In this document: positions 44,326 to 52,632 of the stretch, one piece after another
How the letters are laid out: each line of letters begins with the position of its first letter
Position numbering within the stretch: position 1 is the first letter of the stretch
Assembly (NCBI RefSeq): GCF_047228935.1
Contig: NZ_JBFEGG010000003.1
Span: 1 to 64,000, forward strand
Direction: 5' to 3'
Length of the DNA: 64,000 nucleotides
Source: Ornithinibacillus sp047228935
GTDB taxonomy: Bacteria; Bacillota; Bacilli; Bacillales; Amphibacillaceae
The notes under the pieces: generated by a model
Told to the model about the DNA's origin: nothing
Seen by the model: the letters and a program-made list of their open reading frames with translations, nothing else
The model's database searches: none
Position numbers and translations under genes: made by a program

Positions 44326-45353
44326 GTTTGGACTTAGAGATTATTGGAATTATTGTACTATGGACATTTCTATTTGGGTATATCATTGTTGCATCGATTG
44401 ATTTTGGTGCGGGCTTTTTCAATGCTTATGGGATATTTACCAATAGACAACATATTTTAACTAAAATCATTCAGCGGTATCTTTCTCCGGTATGGGAAGT
44501 GACCAATGTATTTCTCGTTTTCTTCTTCGTTGGTATGATTGGTTTTTTCCCGAAGACGGCCTTTTATTATGGCACGACTTTACTAGTTCCAGTTAGTATT
44601 GCCATTGTGCTACTTGCCGTGCGAGGTTCCTATTATGCATTTGAGACATATGGCTCCCGGTCACATAAAGGATATGCATTCATGTATGGGTTATCTGGCT
44701 TGCTCTTACCGGCGGCACTATCTATAGTGCTGACGATTTCTGAAGGTGGATTTGTTTTTATGCAAAATGAAAGTCCAGTGTTAGATTATTGGCTATTGTT
44801 CACTAGTCCGTTAAGCTGGAGTATTGTTGTGCTAAGTATTTCTGCAGTGCTTTATATCTCTGCAGTATTCCTAACGTGGTATGCGAATAAAGCAAATGAT
44901 AAACCAGCTGCTAATTTACTTCGTCGTTATGCGCTGATTTGGGCGTTGCCAACGATTGTTGCGGCAGGTGGAATTATCTATGAGCTAAGCTTTCATAATC
45001 CTGAGCACTACGAACGCATCTTAAGATTATGGTGGATGTTTATGATTTCGGGTCTGTTGTTTGTTGGAACGGTATGGCTTGTTTGGAAACGGAGGAATTA
45101 TGGCATTGCTTTTGTCCTCCTAATTGGGCAGTTTGTCTTTGCGTTCTATGGATATGGTATTTCACATTATCCATATTTACTTTATCCGCATTTAACATTA
45201 TATGATAGCTTTACGAATGAAGCTATGGCCATTTCACTTATTATTGCGTTTATTGCTGGGTTAGCATTGTTGATTCCTTCTCTTTATTTGTTACTTAGGT
45301 TGTTCTTATTTAATAAAGATTATGTTAGTGGGAAATCGGAACATGAACATTGA
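44322..45353 (+). CDS. cydB: Cytochrome bd quinol oxidase subunit II
   Basis: 343 residues, about 8-9 membrane helices. IVASIDFGAGFFNAYG and SPVWEVTNVFLVFFFVGMIGFFP are the conserved N-terminal features. It forms the heterodimer with CydA. ATGA overlap with cydA. Confidence 0.94.
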   Translation: MSLDLEIIGIIVLWTFLFGYIIVASIDFGAGFFNAYGIFTNRQHILTKIIQRYLSPVWEVTNVFLVFFFVGMIGFFPKTAFYYGTTLLVPVSIAIVLLAVRGSYYAFETYGSRSHKGYAFMYGLSGLLLPAALSIVLTISEGGFVFMQNESPVLDYWLLFTSPLSWSIVVLSISAVLYISAVFLTWYANKANDKPAANLLRRYALIWALPTIVAAGGIIYELSFHNPEHYERILRLWWMFMISGLLFVGTVWLVWKRRNYGIAFVLLIGQFVFAFYGYGISHYPYLLYPHLTLYDSFTNEAMAISLIIAFIAGLALLIPSLYLLLRLFLFNKDYVSGKSEHEH

Positions 45354-45364
45354 GGTGAGGTAGA

Positions 45365-45478
45365 ATGGATACTTTTTTAATCTTTGTAGCTCCATTTTTA
45401 GTGATCATCACAGGGATTGTAGTCGCTTTTTGGTGGGGATTGAACGATGAGGTTGTACGGAGAGAGAAGGGGGGCTGA
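45365..45478 (+). CDS. cydS: CydS-like small subunit of cytochrome bd oxidase
   Basis: 37 residues: MDTFLIFVAPFLVIITGIVV then AFWWGLND and a charged tail. One membrane helix. It starts 11 bases after cydB with GAGGTGAGG in front. This matches in length, topology and position the small CydS subunit described for the Geobacillus bd oxidase, which occupies a groove of CydA. It is too short for most gene finders. Confidence 0.82.
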   Translation: MDTFLIFVAPFLVIITGIVVAFWWGLNDEVVRREKGG

Positions 45479-45636
45479 GATTAAACAGTTCCAGAAATGT
45501 TGGAGTAAACTCAAAGGAATAAGGTTGATACAATTGGAAAGGTATTTTTCGAAACTAACAAGATTCCCTTGACAAACGACTTAATTCTGTTATTATATTG
45601 AATTATATTTCAATTTCATATTGAACCTTGTCATTC

Positions 45637-45814
45637 GATGAGGTAGAGGTGCGGATAATAAGAGTAAGCAATCGGAGTATGACATCGATGAGGATTGCCT
45701 GAAAGGATTATTTGCCGAAGCGTAATGAAGGTCAATTTCATTATTGCTGGTGTGTTTTCTGAATAAGGAGCATACTGTCATGCAATTTTTAAGTGCATGG
45801 AGAACTACTGATCA
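45637..45814 (+). ncRNA. Lysine riboswitch (L-box)
   Basis: Conserved L-box elements in order: GGTAGAGGTGCGG, AAGAGTA, the TTGCCGAAGCG block, TTGCTGGTG, CTGAATAAGGAGCATACTGTC and the closing ACTACTG that pairs with the 5' GGTAG. Binding of L-lysine should favour the downstream terminator and switch off the transporter gene. Confidence 0.92.
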
Positions 45815-45838
45815 GGATGGAGGATAACGTATTGTGTT

Positions 45839-45880
45839 AAAGACAATGGTAGGTTATTTTCCTATTCGTTGTCTTTTTTG
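45839..45880 (+). terminator. Riboswitch-controlled terminator
   Basis: AAAGACAA ... TTGTCTTT with inner TAGG/CCTA pairs and a run of T. It lies 25 bases after the aptamer and 135 bases before the start codon. Confidence 0.85.
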
Positions 45881-46014
45881 TTTTGTCTAGAACATTGGAC
45901 TAGCTACCCCGACTTTTCTAATATCAGAACAAAAAAGACCTCAAATTATAATCCCTCTCTCAAGTTTTCTATGCGCACCCAAAAAAAAGATAAGTACAGA
46001 AAGGGATGTGCAAC

Positions 46015-47415
46015 ATGAGTACAAACGCAAGAAAGACACGGAAGAAATTTGAATTTCCACACAGTTTTATTATTCTATTTGGATTAATGGTTATTACAGC
46101 TATAACTACATACCTAATCCCAGCTGGACAATATGAACGGGTAGTGGATGAAAATGGTCGTACGGTTGTAGCCGATGGAACCTATCAAACTATTGAATCG
46201 ACTCCAACAGGGTTTATGCAGTTATTTGAATCGTTACATTTAGGGATGGTTGATGCAGCTAGCATTATTTTCTTTATTTTTATTGTAGGTGGCTCGTTTG
46301 GTATTTTAACTGCTACGAAATCAATTGAAGCTGCTTTTGGTTCGCTTACGAAAAAATTAAATGGAAAAGAAATTATACTTATTCCAGTTATTATGATATT
46401 TTTAGCTATTTGTGGTGGTACATGGGGGATGGCTGAGGAAACCATTCCATTCATCTTAATTGCCGTACCACTTGCGATGCGTATGGGATTTGATTCTATT
46501 ACTGGTGCAGCAATGATTATCGTTGGAGTATATGCTGGATTTGGTTCTGCATTTATGAATCCATTCACAGTAGGAGTTGCCCAAGGAATTGCTGGATTAC
46601 CAACATTCTCTGGTATGGGAGTACGTTTCGTATTTTGGCTAATCTTTGTTGGAGTGACAATTGTTTACGTCATGTTTTATGCGAGAAAAGTGAAAAAAGA
46701 TCCAACACGTAGTTTAATGTATGCTGAAGATAAGAAGCGTGATGTAAGTCTAGATGAAGAAAGTAGCAAAGGTTTATCAAAAAGCCAAATTGCTATTCTA
46801 GTAGTTTTAGGTCTAACGATTGTTGGCCTTGCACTAGGGGTTATTTTACAAGGGTGGTATATTACAGAAATCACTGCACTATTTGTAATCATGGGAATTG
46901 TCGTTGGTATTATTGCAAGATTTAAACTGAACGAGATTGCGAACGCCTTTGTAAAAGGGTGTGAAGAAATGGTACAAGGTGCATTAATTGTTGGTTTTGC
47001 ATATGGGATATTACGGATTTTACAAGACTCGAATACAATCGATACAATACTTTATTTTGTATCGAATTTAGTAGCAGATTTACCGACTGCATTTGCAGCT
47101 GTTGGCATGTTCATTGTTCAAAGTCTATTAAACTTTATAGTTCCTTCTGGGAGTGGGCAGGCAGCAATTAGTATGCCAATCATGGCTCCTTTAAGTGATT
47201 TACTTGGTGTTAGCCGTCAAACGGCAGTTTTAGCTTTCCAATATGGTGATGGAATTTCAAATGCTTTCACACCTACAGCTGGCGTATTAATGGCTTCCTT
47301 AGCACTAGCAAAAATCCCTTGGATTAAATGGATGAAGTGGATTCTACCATTAGTGTTGATTCAGTATGCATTGGGAGCTATTTTTGTAACAATAGCACAT
47401 TTATTTATTTGGTAG
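46015..47415 (+). CDS. YfcC-family transporter, putative lysine-regulated amino acid transporter
   Basis: 466 residues with about 12 membrane segments. Family features include TTYLIPAGQYERV, GGSFGILTATKSIE, GTWGMAEETIPF, NFIVPSGSGQAAISMPIMAPLSDLLG and YGDGISNAFTPTAGVLM. The YfcC/DcuC-like families carry amino acids or dicarboxylates. The lysine riboswitch implies lysine or a lysine precursor as substrate, which is an inference. The ATG at 46015 has AAAGGG at 9 bases; the ATG at 46006 directly follows the site. Confidence 0.85.
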   Translation: MSTNARKTRKKFEFPHSFIILFGLMVITAITTYLIPAGQYERVVDENGRTVVADGTYQTIESTPTGFMQLFESLHLGMVDAASIIFFIFIVGGSFGILTATKSIEAAFGSLTKKLNGKEIILIPVIMIFLAICGGTWGMAEETIPFILIAVPLAMRMGFDSITGAAMIIVGVYAGFGSAFMNPFTVGVAQGIAGLPTFSGMGVRFVFWLIFVGVTIVYVMFYARKVKKDPTRSLMYAEDKKRDVSLDEESSKGLSKSQIAILVVLGLTIVGLALGVILQGWYITEITALFVIMGIVVGIIARFKLNEIANAFVKGCEEMVQGALIVGFAYGILRILQDSNTIDTILYFVSNLVADLPTAFAAVGMFIVQSLLNFIVPSGSGQAAISMPIMAPLSDLLGVSRQTAVLAFQYGDGISNAFTPTAGVLMASLALAKIPWIKWMKWILPLVLIQYALGAIFVTIAHLFIW

Positions 47416-47495
47416 AAGTGTCATGAGGGAGAAGCTCATGTACATTTTATAGGGGAATGAGAAGCGCGATAGACGTCATCATAGTCAAATTAAGG

Positions 47496-47519
47496 TATAA
47501 TATAATGGAAACGTTTGTT
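47496..47519 (+). promoter_or_regulatory. -10 box and cre site of M20 peptidase gene
   Basis: TATAAT at 47496-47501 is followed by TGGAAACGTTTGTT (47506-47519), matching 13 of 14 cre positions at about +1 to +14. This suggests CcpA blocks transcription when good sugars are present. Confidence 0.6.
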
Positions 47520-47523
47520 ACTG

Positions 47524-47554
47524 AGGCTAGGCTACTATCAAAGTAGTCTAGCCT
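47524..47554 (+). promoter_or_regulatory. Leader hairpin before M20 gene
   Basis: AGGCTAGGCTACT pairs with AGTAGTCTAGCCT (one G-T) around ATCAA, ending 37 bases before the start codon. There is no T-run, so it may be an operator or mRNA stabiliser. It could alternatively be the terminator of the transporter gene. Confidence 0.55.
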
Positions 47555-47591
47555 ATAAAAATTAACAGATTCAAACATCGGAGGAATCAAT

Positions 47592-48755
47592 ATGCTAGAG
47601 TCGTTATTTGCAAGATTGGAAGATATATATCCGGAGTTAGTGGAGCTTCGTCGTGATTTTCATATGTATCCGGAGCTTTCCCATCATGAAGTAAATACGC
47701 CAAAGAAAATCGCAGAATATCTAGAAAATCTTGGCATAGAGGTTAGAAAAGAAGTTGGTGGCAGAGGTGTCGTTGGGACACTAAAAGGTGGAAAGCCTGG
47801 TAAGACAATTGCGTTACGTGCGGATTTTGATGCCTTACCAATTCAAGAAGAGACAGGACTTCCATATCAATCACGAGTTCCTGGTGTGATGCATGCATGT
47901 GGTCATGATCTTCATACTGCCTCACTTCTTGGTGTTGCAAAAGTATTAAGTGAGTTTAAGGATGAGATATCTGGAACAGTAAAGTTTATTCATCAGTTTG
48001 CTGAAGAAGCTACTCCTGGCGGTGCGATGCCGATGATAGAAGATGGATGTTTAGACGAGGTAGATGTTATGTATGGTGCCCATGTTATGTCGACAGAAGA
48101 CCTTGGTACGGTTAGTGTAAAAGAAGGATATTTTTCTTCTGCACAGGATGACTTTAATATTACGATTTATGGAAAAGGTGGACATGGTTCACAACCACAT
48201 TTAACCGTTGATCCGCTTGTAACAGGAAGCCAACTTGTCGTTAATCTACAACAAATCGTTAGTCGTCGAGTAGATCCACAGCAAGCAGCAGCTTTAACAG
48301 TTGGCTCGTTTGTAAGTGGGGAAGCAAATAATATAATTCCGGATACGGCTGTCATTAAAGGTACTGTTCGTACGTTTGATGAGGAAGCTCGTACGACTAT
48401 TGAGGAAGCGTTGGAAAGTGTTACCCGTTCCACTTGTAGTCAAAATGGTGCAAGAGTGGATTATGAATATATTAAAGATTGTCCATCTATTTATAATGAT
48501 CCAGAAGAGACGAAGATAGTACAAGAAATTGCTAAAGGATTGTTTGGTGCCGAAAATTTATCTACGGATGCTCCGATGATGGGGAGTGAGGACTTTGCAT
48601 TCTACACTAAGGAAGTTCCCGCTGTTTACTTTACGGTCGGTGGTCGAAGTGAAGCGTTAGATGGTGATTATCCGCATCATCATCCGAAGTTCAATGTGGA
48701 TGAACGTGCAATTATAAATATTGGGAAGATGTTTATTTCATTGGTAACAAAATAA
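47592..48755 (+). CDS. M20-family metal-dependent amidohydrolase
   Basis: 387 residues. Metal ligands: His in MHACGHDLH, Glu-Glu in FAEEATPGG, and His near the end (HHHPKFNVDE). The inserted dimerisation domain has the GGHGSQPH motif. Family members cleave N-acyl amino acids, hippurate or N-acetyl-diaminopimelate; they are often next to amino acid transporters. With the lysine-regulated transporter upstream, an N-acyl amino acid substrate is likely. GGAGGAATC site. Confidence 0.88.
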   Translation: MLESLFARLEDIYPELVELRRDFHMYPELSHHEVNTPKKIAEYLENLGIEVRKEVGGRGVVGTLKGGKPGKTIALRADFDALPIQEETGLPYQSRVPGVMHACGHDLHTASLLGVAKVLSEFKDEISGTVKFIHQFAEEATPGGAMPMIEDGCLDEVDVMYGAHVMSTEDLGTVSVKEGYFSSAQDDFNITIYGKGGHGSQPHLTVDPLVTGSQLVVNLQQIVSRRVDPQQAAALTVGSFVSGEANNIIPDTAVIKGTVRTFDEEARTTIEEALESVTRSTCSQNGARVDYEYIKDCPSIYNDPEETKIVQEIAKGLFGAENLSTDAPMMGSEDFAFYTKEVPAVYFTVGGRSEALDGDYPHHHPKFNVDERAIINIGKMFISLVTK

Positions 48756-48768
48756 TAAAACTAATTTA

Positions 48769-48807
48769 GCACTAAGACCCTTTTTTAACGTCTTAGTGCT
48801 TTTTTAT
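48769..48807 (+). terminator. Terminator of M20 gene
   Basis: GCACTAAGAC / GTCTTAGTGC stem around CCTTTTTTAAC followed by TTTTTT. Confidence 0.9.
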
Positions 48808-48828
48808 TCCTATTAGAAAGACAGAACT

Positions 48829-48850
48829 GTCCCCCTTGACAAGCTACCCA
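48829..48850. repeat. Partial dispersed repeat, copy 11
   Basis: AGACAGAACTGTCCCCCTTGAC keeps the inner CTGTCCCC and CTTG elements in the inverted orientation but lacks the left outer arm. Confidence 0.5.
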
Positions 48851-48908
48851 AAAGTGATATGATACATTTATCTGAATTTATAAACAATTCCATTTGAGGG
48901 GGGATATT

Positions 48909-51305
48909 ATGGAAGAGATTCAAGAAATGCCAGAGGTAGAGAAAGAGAAAAAGAGAAACGTAAAGAAGATTCTGCTATGGACTTTAGTTACAATTATTGG
49001 TTTAGGTATAATTGCAATCATTTTTGTAAACGTATACATAAATAAGTCACTACCCCAATTAGAAGGAGAAATAGAGATTGATATTCTTCAAGATGAGGTT
49101 GCAGTTATAACGGACGAAAATGGTGTTCCACATATAAGGGCGAAGAACGACCGTGATTTGTACATAGCACAAGGATATGTACAAGCTCAGCAACGCATGT
49201 TTCAAATGGAGCTATCACGAAGGCAGGCATCGGGTACATTGAGTGAAGTGATTGGAGAATTATCCGTGAATCAGGATAAATATTTTCGAACATTGGGATT
49301 AAGGAGAGCAGCTGAGGATTCATATGAGGTTTATTCAGATGAATCGAAAGAGGTTCTAGACTGGTTTGCTTTAGGTGTAACTACCTACATACATGAGGCG
49401 AAGGCAGAAAATAAGCTACCAATAGAATTTACGCTATTAGGCTTTGAGCCGGATGATTGGAGTCCAATTGATTCTTTAACGATTGGGAAATACATGGCAT
49501 TTGACTTAGCAGGTCATTGGCAGCAACAGGCGTTTAATTATTATTTGCTAAATGAATTTGATGAAGAAAAAGCATATGAGCTGTTTCCTGCATATCCGGA
49601 AAACAGACCAACAATTATTAAAGAGGAAGAAATAGATATTGCTTCTAGCTTCGAACATGCGGTTATTCCACATACGTTTAATGGTAGTAATAACTGGGTA
49701 GTTAGCGGAGAGAAAACAGAATCTGGTTTACCACTCCTGGCAGATGACCCCCATTTAGGGCTAGCTACACCATCCATCTGGCTACAAATGCATTTAGAAT
49801 CGGAAACTGGAATGAATGTTAGTGGGGTTATTTTTGCGGGGGTTCCAGGAATCATACTTGGCCACAACGAAGATATTGCTTGGGGCGTTACGAATACAGG
49901 GCCAGATGTACAGCAATTGTATATCGAAAAACGTAATCCAGACAATGAGAACGAGTTTTTATATGAAGAGAAATGGGAGGAAGCAACGGTAATCGACGAA
50001 CCAATTAAGGTAAAGGATGGAGAAACAATTGATTATCAAGTTGTTGAAACACGTCACGGCCCGGTCATCTCTGAGTTTGCTGAGGATACAGGGGAAGATA
50101 CAGTCTTATCATTACGTTGGACAGCGTTAGATCCTTCAACAGAACTAGAGGCTATCTTAACGATTAACCAGGCAACGAACTGGGAGGAATTTGAAAAAGG
50201 ATTGGAAAAGTTTCTAGTTCCTGCACAGAATTTTGTGTTTGCTTCTACAGATGGTACGATCGCCTACAAAGCGAATGGAAAAATTCCGATTTATGAAGAT
50301 GGACAAGATGCATTACTTCCACTTCCTGGCTGGGAGTCAGCGTATGAATGGAAGGGCTTTATTCCGTTTGATGAGCTTCCAACGGTAGTTAATCCGGATA
50401 AAGGATTTATCGCAACTGCCAATAATAAGATTGCGCCAGACAGTTATCCGTATCACATTAGTAATGTCTGGGCACAGCCTTATCGCTATGAGCGAATTGA
50501 GGAAGTACTGGAGTCTGGAGATGATTTTACTGTAGAGGATATGCAAGCATTACAAATGGATCAAACCGATTTAAGGGCACGTGAGTTTGTACCGATTTTC
50601 CAGGAAGCATTAGCAAGTACGGAACTTGGTGAAAAAGAAGAAGCGGCTTTGAAATTGCTGTCTAACTGGGATTTTGTGGATGAAGTTGACAAGCCCCAGC
50701 CACTAATTTTTGAACACTGGTTGATGGAAATTCAGGATATGCTATTTGAGAAAAATATTCCAGATTCGATGATGGGGCTTTTTGAAGGGAAGGGGCAAGC
50801 CGTCGATAATTTGTTAAGAAAAGCCGCAAGTGGAGAAGAATTGATTTGGATAACTGAAACAGGTGGTTTAGAAAATCTATTGGCAACGTCATTAGAAACG
50901 ACAGTGACAAAGTTGAGTACTGAGTATGGTAATGATCTTTCTGCTTGGGAGTGGGGCGATTACCATAAAGTTCAATTTTACCATCCTTTATCCAGTGCTA
51001 GCCCATTGTTGGAGTTTTTCTTTAATAGAGAAAAGCCAATTCCGGTTGGTGGTAGTGGTATAACTCCGATGGCTACAAGTTATGAGAATGAGACTGGTGA
51101 AGTCGACCATGGGGCCTCATGGCGCTTTGTCATTGATATGAGCGATATTGGCACAGGATACCATATAGTTGGGCCTGGTCAAGCTGGACACTTCAGGAGC
51201 GAATGGTACCACGACCAAATAGATGATTGGGTAGAAGGGAACTATCATAAAACAAGACTGAATGAGGTAGAAGGATTAGATTTGCTACTCGTGCCAGCGG
51301 AGTGA
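48909..51305 (+). CDS. Penicillin acylase family protein, membrane-anchored
   Basis: 798 residues from ATG at 48909 (GAGGGGGG site). A cytoplasmic charged N-terminus is followed by one membrane helix (about residues 19-45); no signal cleavage site is evident. The beta-chain nucleophile is Ser260 in NGSNNWVVSG, the position where the precursor is normally cut; the oxyanion Asn is likely in ATANNK. Relatives cleave penicillins, acyl-homoserine lactones or other N-acyl compounds; the substrate is unknown. It acts outside the cell. Monocistronic. Confidence 0.88.
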   Translation: MEEIQEMPEVEKEKKRNVKKILLWTLVTIIGLGIIAIIFVNVYINKSLPQLEGEIEIDILQDEVAVITDENGVPHIRAKNDRDLYIAQGYVQAQQRMFQMELSRRQASGTLSEVIGELSVNQDKYFRTLGLRRAAEDSYEVYSDESKEVLDWFALGVTTYIHEAKAENKLPIEFTLLGFEPDDWSPIDSLTIGKYMAFDLAGHWQQQAFNYYLLNEFDEEKAYELFPAYPENRPTIIKEEEIDIASSFEHAVIPHTFNGSNNWVVSGEKTESGLPLLADDPHLGLATPSIWLQMHLESETGMNVSGVIFAGVPGIILGHNEDIAWGVTNTGPDVQQLYIEKRNPDNENEFLYEEKWEEATVIDEPIKVKDGETIDYQVVETRHGPVISEFAEDTGEDTVLSLRWTALDPSTELEAILTINQATNWEEFEKGLEKFLVPAQNFVFASTDGTIAYKANGKIPIYEDGQDALLPLPGWESAYEWKGFIPFDELPTVVNPDKGFIATANNKIAPDSYPYHISNVWAQPYRYERIEEVLESGDDFTVEDMQALQMDQTDLRAREFVPIFQEALASTELGEKEEAALKLLSNWDFVDEVDKPQPLIFEHWLMEIQDMLFEKNIPDSMMGLFEGKGQAVDNLLRKAASGEELIWITETGGLENLLATSLETTVTKLSTEYGNDLSAWEWGDYHKVQFYHPLSSASPLLEFFFNREKPIPVGGSGITPMATSYENETGEVDHGASWRFVIDMSDIGTGYHIVGPGQAGHFRSEWYHDQIDDWVEGNYHKTRLNEVEGLDLLLVPAE

Positions 51306-51346
51306 TTCGTTGAAGGAGAAAGTCACAACCCGAACTATTTCGATAT

Positions 51347-51384
51347 AGAAGAGCTACTAGTGCATAGATGCTAGTAGCTCTTTC
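51347..51384 (+). terminator. Terminator of acylase gene
   Basis: AGAAGAGCTACTAG / CTAGTAGCTCTTTCT stem around TGCATAGATG with a following T-rich stretch. Confidence 0.88.
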
Positions 51385-51631
51385 TGTTATGAATGATTCT
51401 ATTATTCTATGAATTTATCGGAAATCGTTAGTTCAAAATTAGTATTTACAAAGCAGGATGCCCGCTATTTACTCGGAGAGATGATTGTATGTGGTATATA
51501 ACTATCCCTTTTTATACAAAAATGGAATAATTTTGATAAAAACAGAAAAATAGACATAATATCGTGAGACAAAAGTATTATAGAAGTATAAAGGTTGTAT
51601 AATCTTTCTTATAAAAAATATAAATTAACTA

Positions 51632-51660
51632 TTGCCAAGAAACATATTATAATTTATGCT
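51632..51660 (+). promoter_or_regulatory. Predicted promoter of exopolysaccharide operon
   Basis: -35 TTGCCA (51632-51637) and -10 TATGCT (51655-51660) with 17-base spacing. Transcription would start close to 51667, inside the first dyad. Confidence 0.55.
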
Positions 51661-51666
51661 ATAACT

Positions 51667-51686
51667 ATGTTCTGTATAAAGAACAT
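51667..51686. promoter_or_regulatory. SinR-type operator 1
   Basis: ATGTTCT-N6-AGAACAT, a perfect 7-bp inverted repeat containing the GTTCT half-site known for B. subtilis SinR. It overlaps the predicted transcription start of the exopolysaccharide operon. Confidence 0.75.
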
Positions 51687-51742
51687 AACTATGCACTTAG
51701 TTGGACTGTGGAGGTTTATGTGGGTGTTTTTATTTTAAAGTT

Positions 51743-51762
51743 ATGTTCTATATATAGAACAA
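51743..51762. promoter_or_regulatory. SinR-type operator 2
   Basis: ATGTTCT-ATATAT-AGAACAA; GTTCTATATATAGAAC is a perfect palindrome. The centre is 76 bases from operator 1, about seven helical turns, allowing repressor looping. Confidence 0.75.
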
Positions 51763-51918
51763 ATTTGGCGATGTCTACTATGCCACTATCGTTGTAGGCA
51801 CTCGGTCAGGCTGTGGGTTGAAGTAAACCTTAGACGCTTGTCGTCGATAGTTTGATGTGAGGGTGGGTTAGATGCCCATATATATTAATTTTATCCATGA
51901 AAGAGGGAGGTCTTTACG
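51763..51918 (+). ncRNA. Possible structured leader RNA of exopolysaccharide operon
   Basis: The leader between the second operator and the first gene is GC-richer than its surroundings. ACTATCG (51785-51791) can pair with CGATAGT (51845-51851), enclosing a GGGTT/AACCT hairpin (51815-51830). There is no terminator. In B. subtilis an anti-termination RNA (EAR, the epsC motif) is found in the eps operon; whether this is that element cannot be decided by eye. Confidence 0.4.
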
Positions 51919-52584
51919 TTGGATGGTAATTCGACTCCAACTAGCTTTTATGAAGAATACACTTCGTCAATAGGAATGATACAACCTAATTATAAACAAC
52001 AGTTAAATATTTTTATTTTCTTAAAACGGATTATTGATATAAGTTTTGCAGTTTTTTGTTTACCTTTTGCTATTTTATTGATTGGAATTTTTTCTATTCT
52101 AATTAAGTTAGAGTCGCCTGGACCTTTATTTTATATTCAGGAACGAGTGGGGCAATATGGGCGATATTTTAAGGTGTATAAGCTAAGATCGATGTTTATT
52201 GATGCAGAAAAAGATGGCCCAAAATGGGCCTTAGAAAAAGATCCCAGAGTAACAAAGGTTGGAAGGTTTATGAGAAGGACTAAAATCGATGAACTCCCCC
52301 AATTTATCAATATATTAAGAGGAGAAATGTCATTGATTGGACCACGTCCTGAACGTCCTATATTTACAGCAGAGTTTGAAGAAAAATATCCAGGGTTTAC
52401 AAAAAGATTACTAGTGAAACCAGGTTTGACCGGATTAGCACAAGTGAGTGGTGGATATAATATTTCACCAAAAGTTAAGTTAAATTTGGATTTATATTAT
52501 ATAGAAAAAATGGGGATTAAACTGGATATGCAGATTTTATTTAAAACGATTAAAGTCGTTTGTTCTGGATATGGATCAAGATAA
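51919..52584 (+). CDS. Undecaprenyl-phosphate sugar phosphotransferase (EpsL-like)
   Basis: 221 residues of the bacterial sugar transferase family. One N-terminal membrane helix (about 35-60) and the catalytic core with YKLRSMFIDAE, KIDELPQFINILRGEMSLIGPRPERP and the end LTGLAQVSGGYN. It loads the first sugar phosphate on undecaprenyl phosphate to start repeat-unit assembly. TTG start with a GAGGGAGG site. First gene of the operon. Confidence 0.9.
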   Translation: MDGNSTPTSFYEEYTSSIGMIQPNYKQQLNIFIFLKRIIDISFAVFCLPFAILLIGIFSILIKLESPGPLFYIQERVGQYGRYFKVYKLRSMFIDAEKDGPKWALEKDPRVTKVGRFMRRTKIDELPQFINILRGEMSLIGPRPERPIFTAEFEEKYPGFTKRLLVKPGLTGLAQVSGGYNISPKVKLNLDLYYIEKMGIKLDMQILFKTIKVVCSGYGSR

Positions 52585-52632
52585 AGTTCAGTCTGTAAAC
52601 TGGTAAGAATGATCACGTTAGGGGGACTTTAA

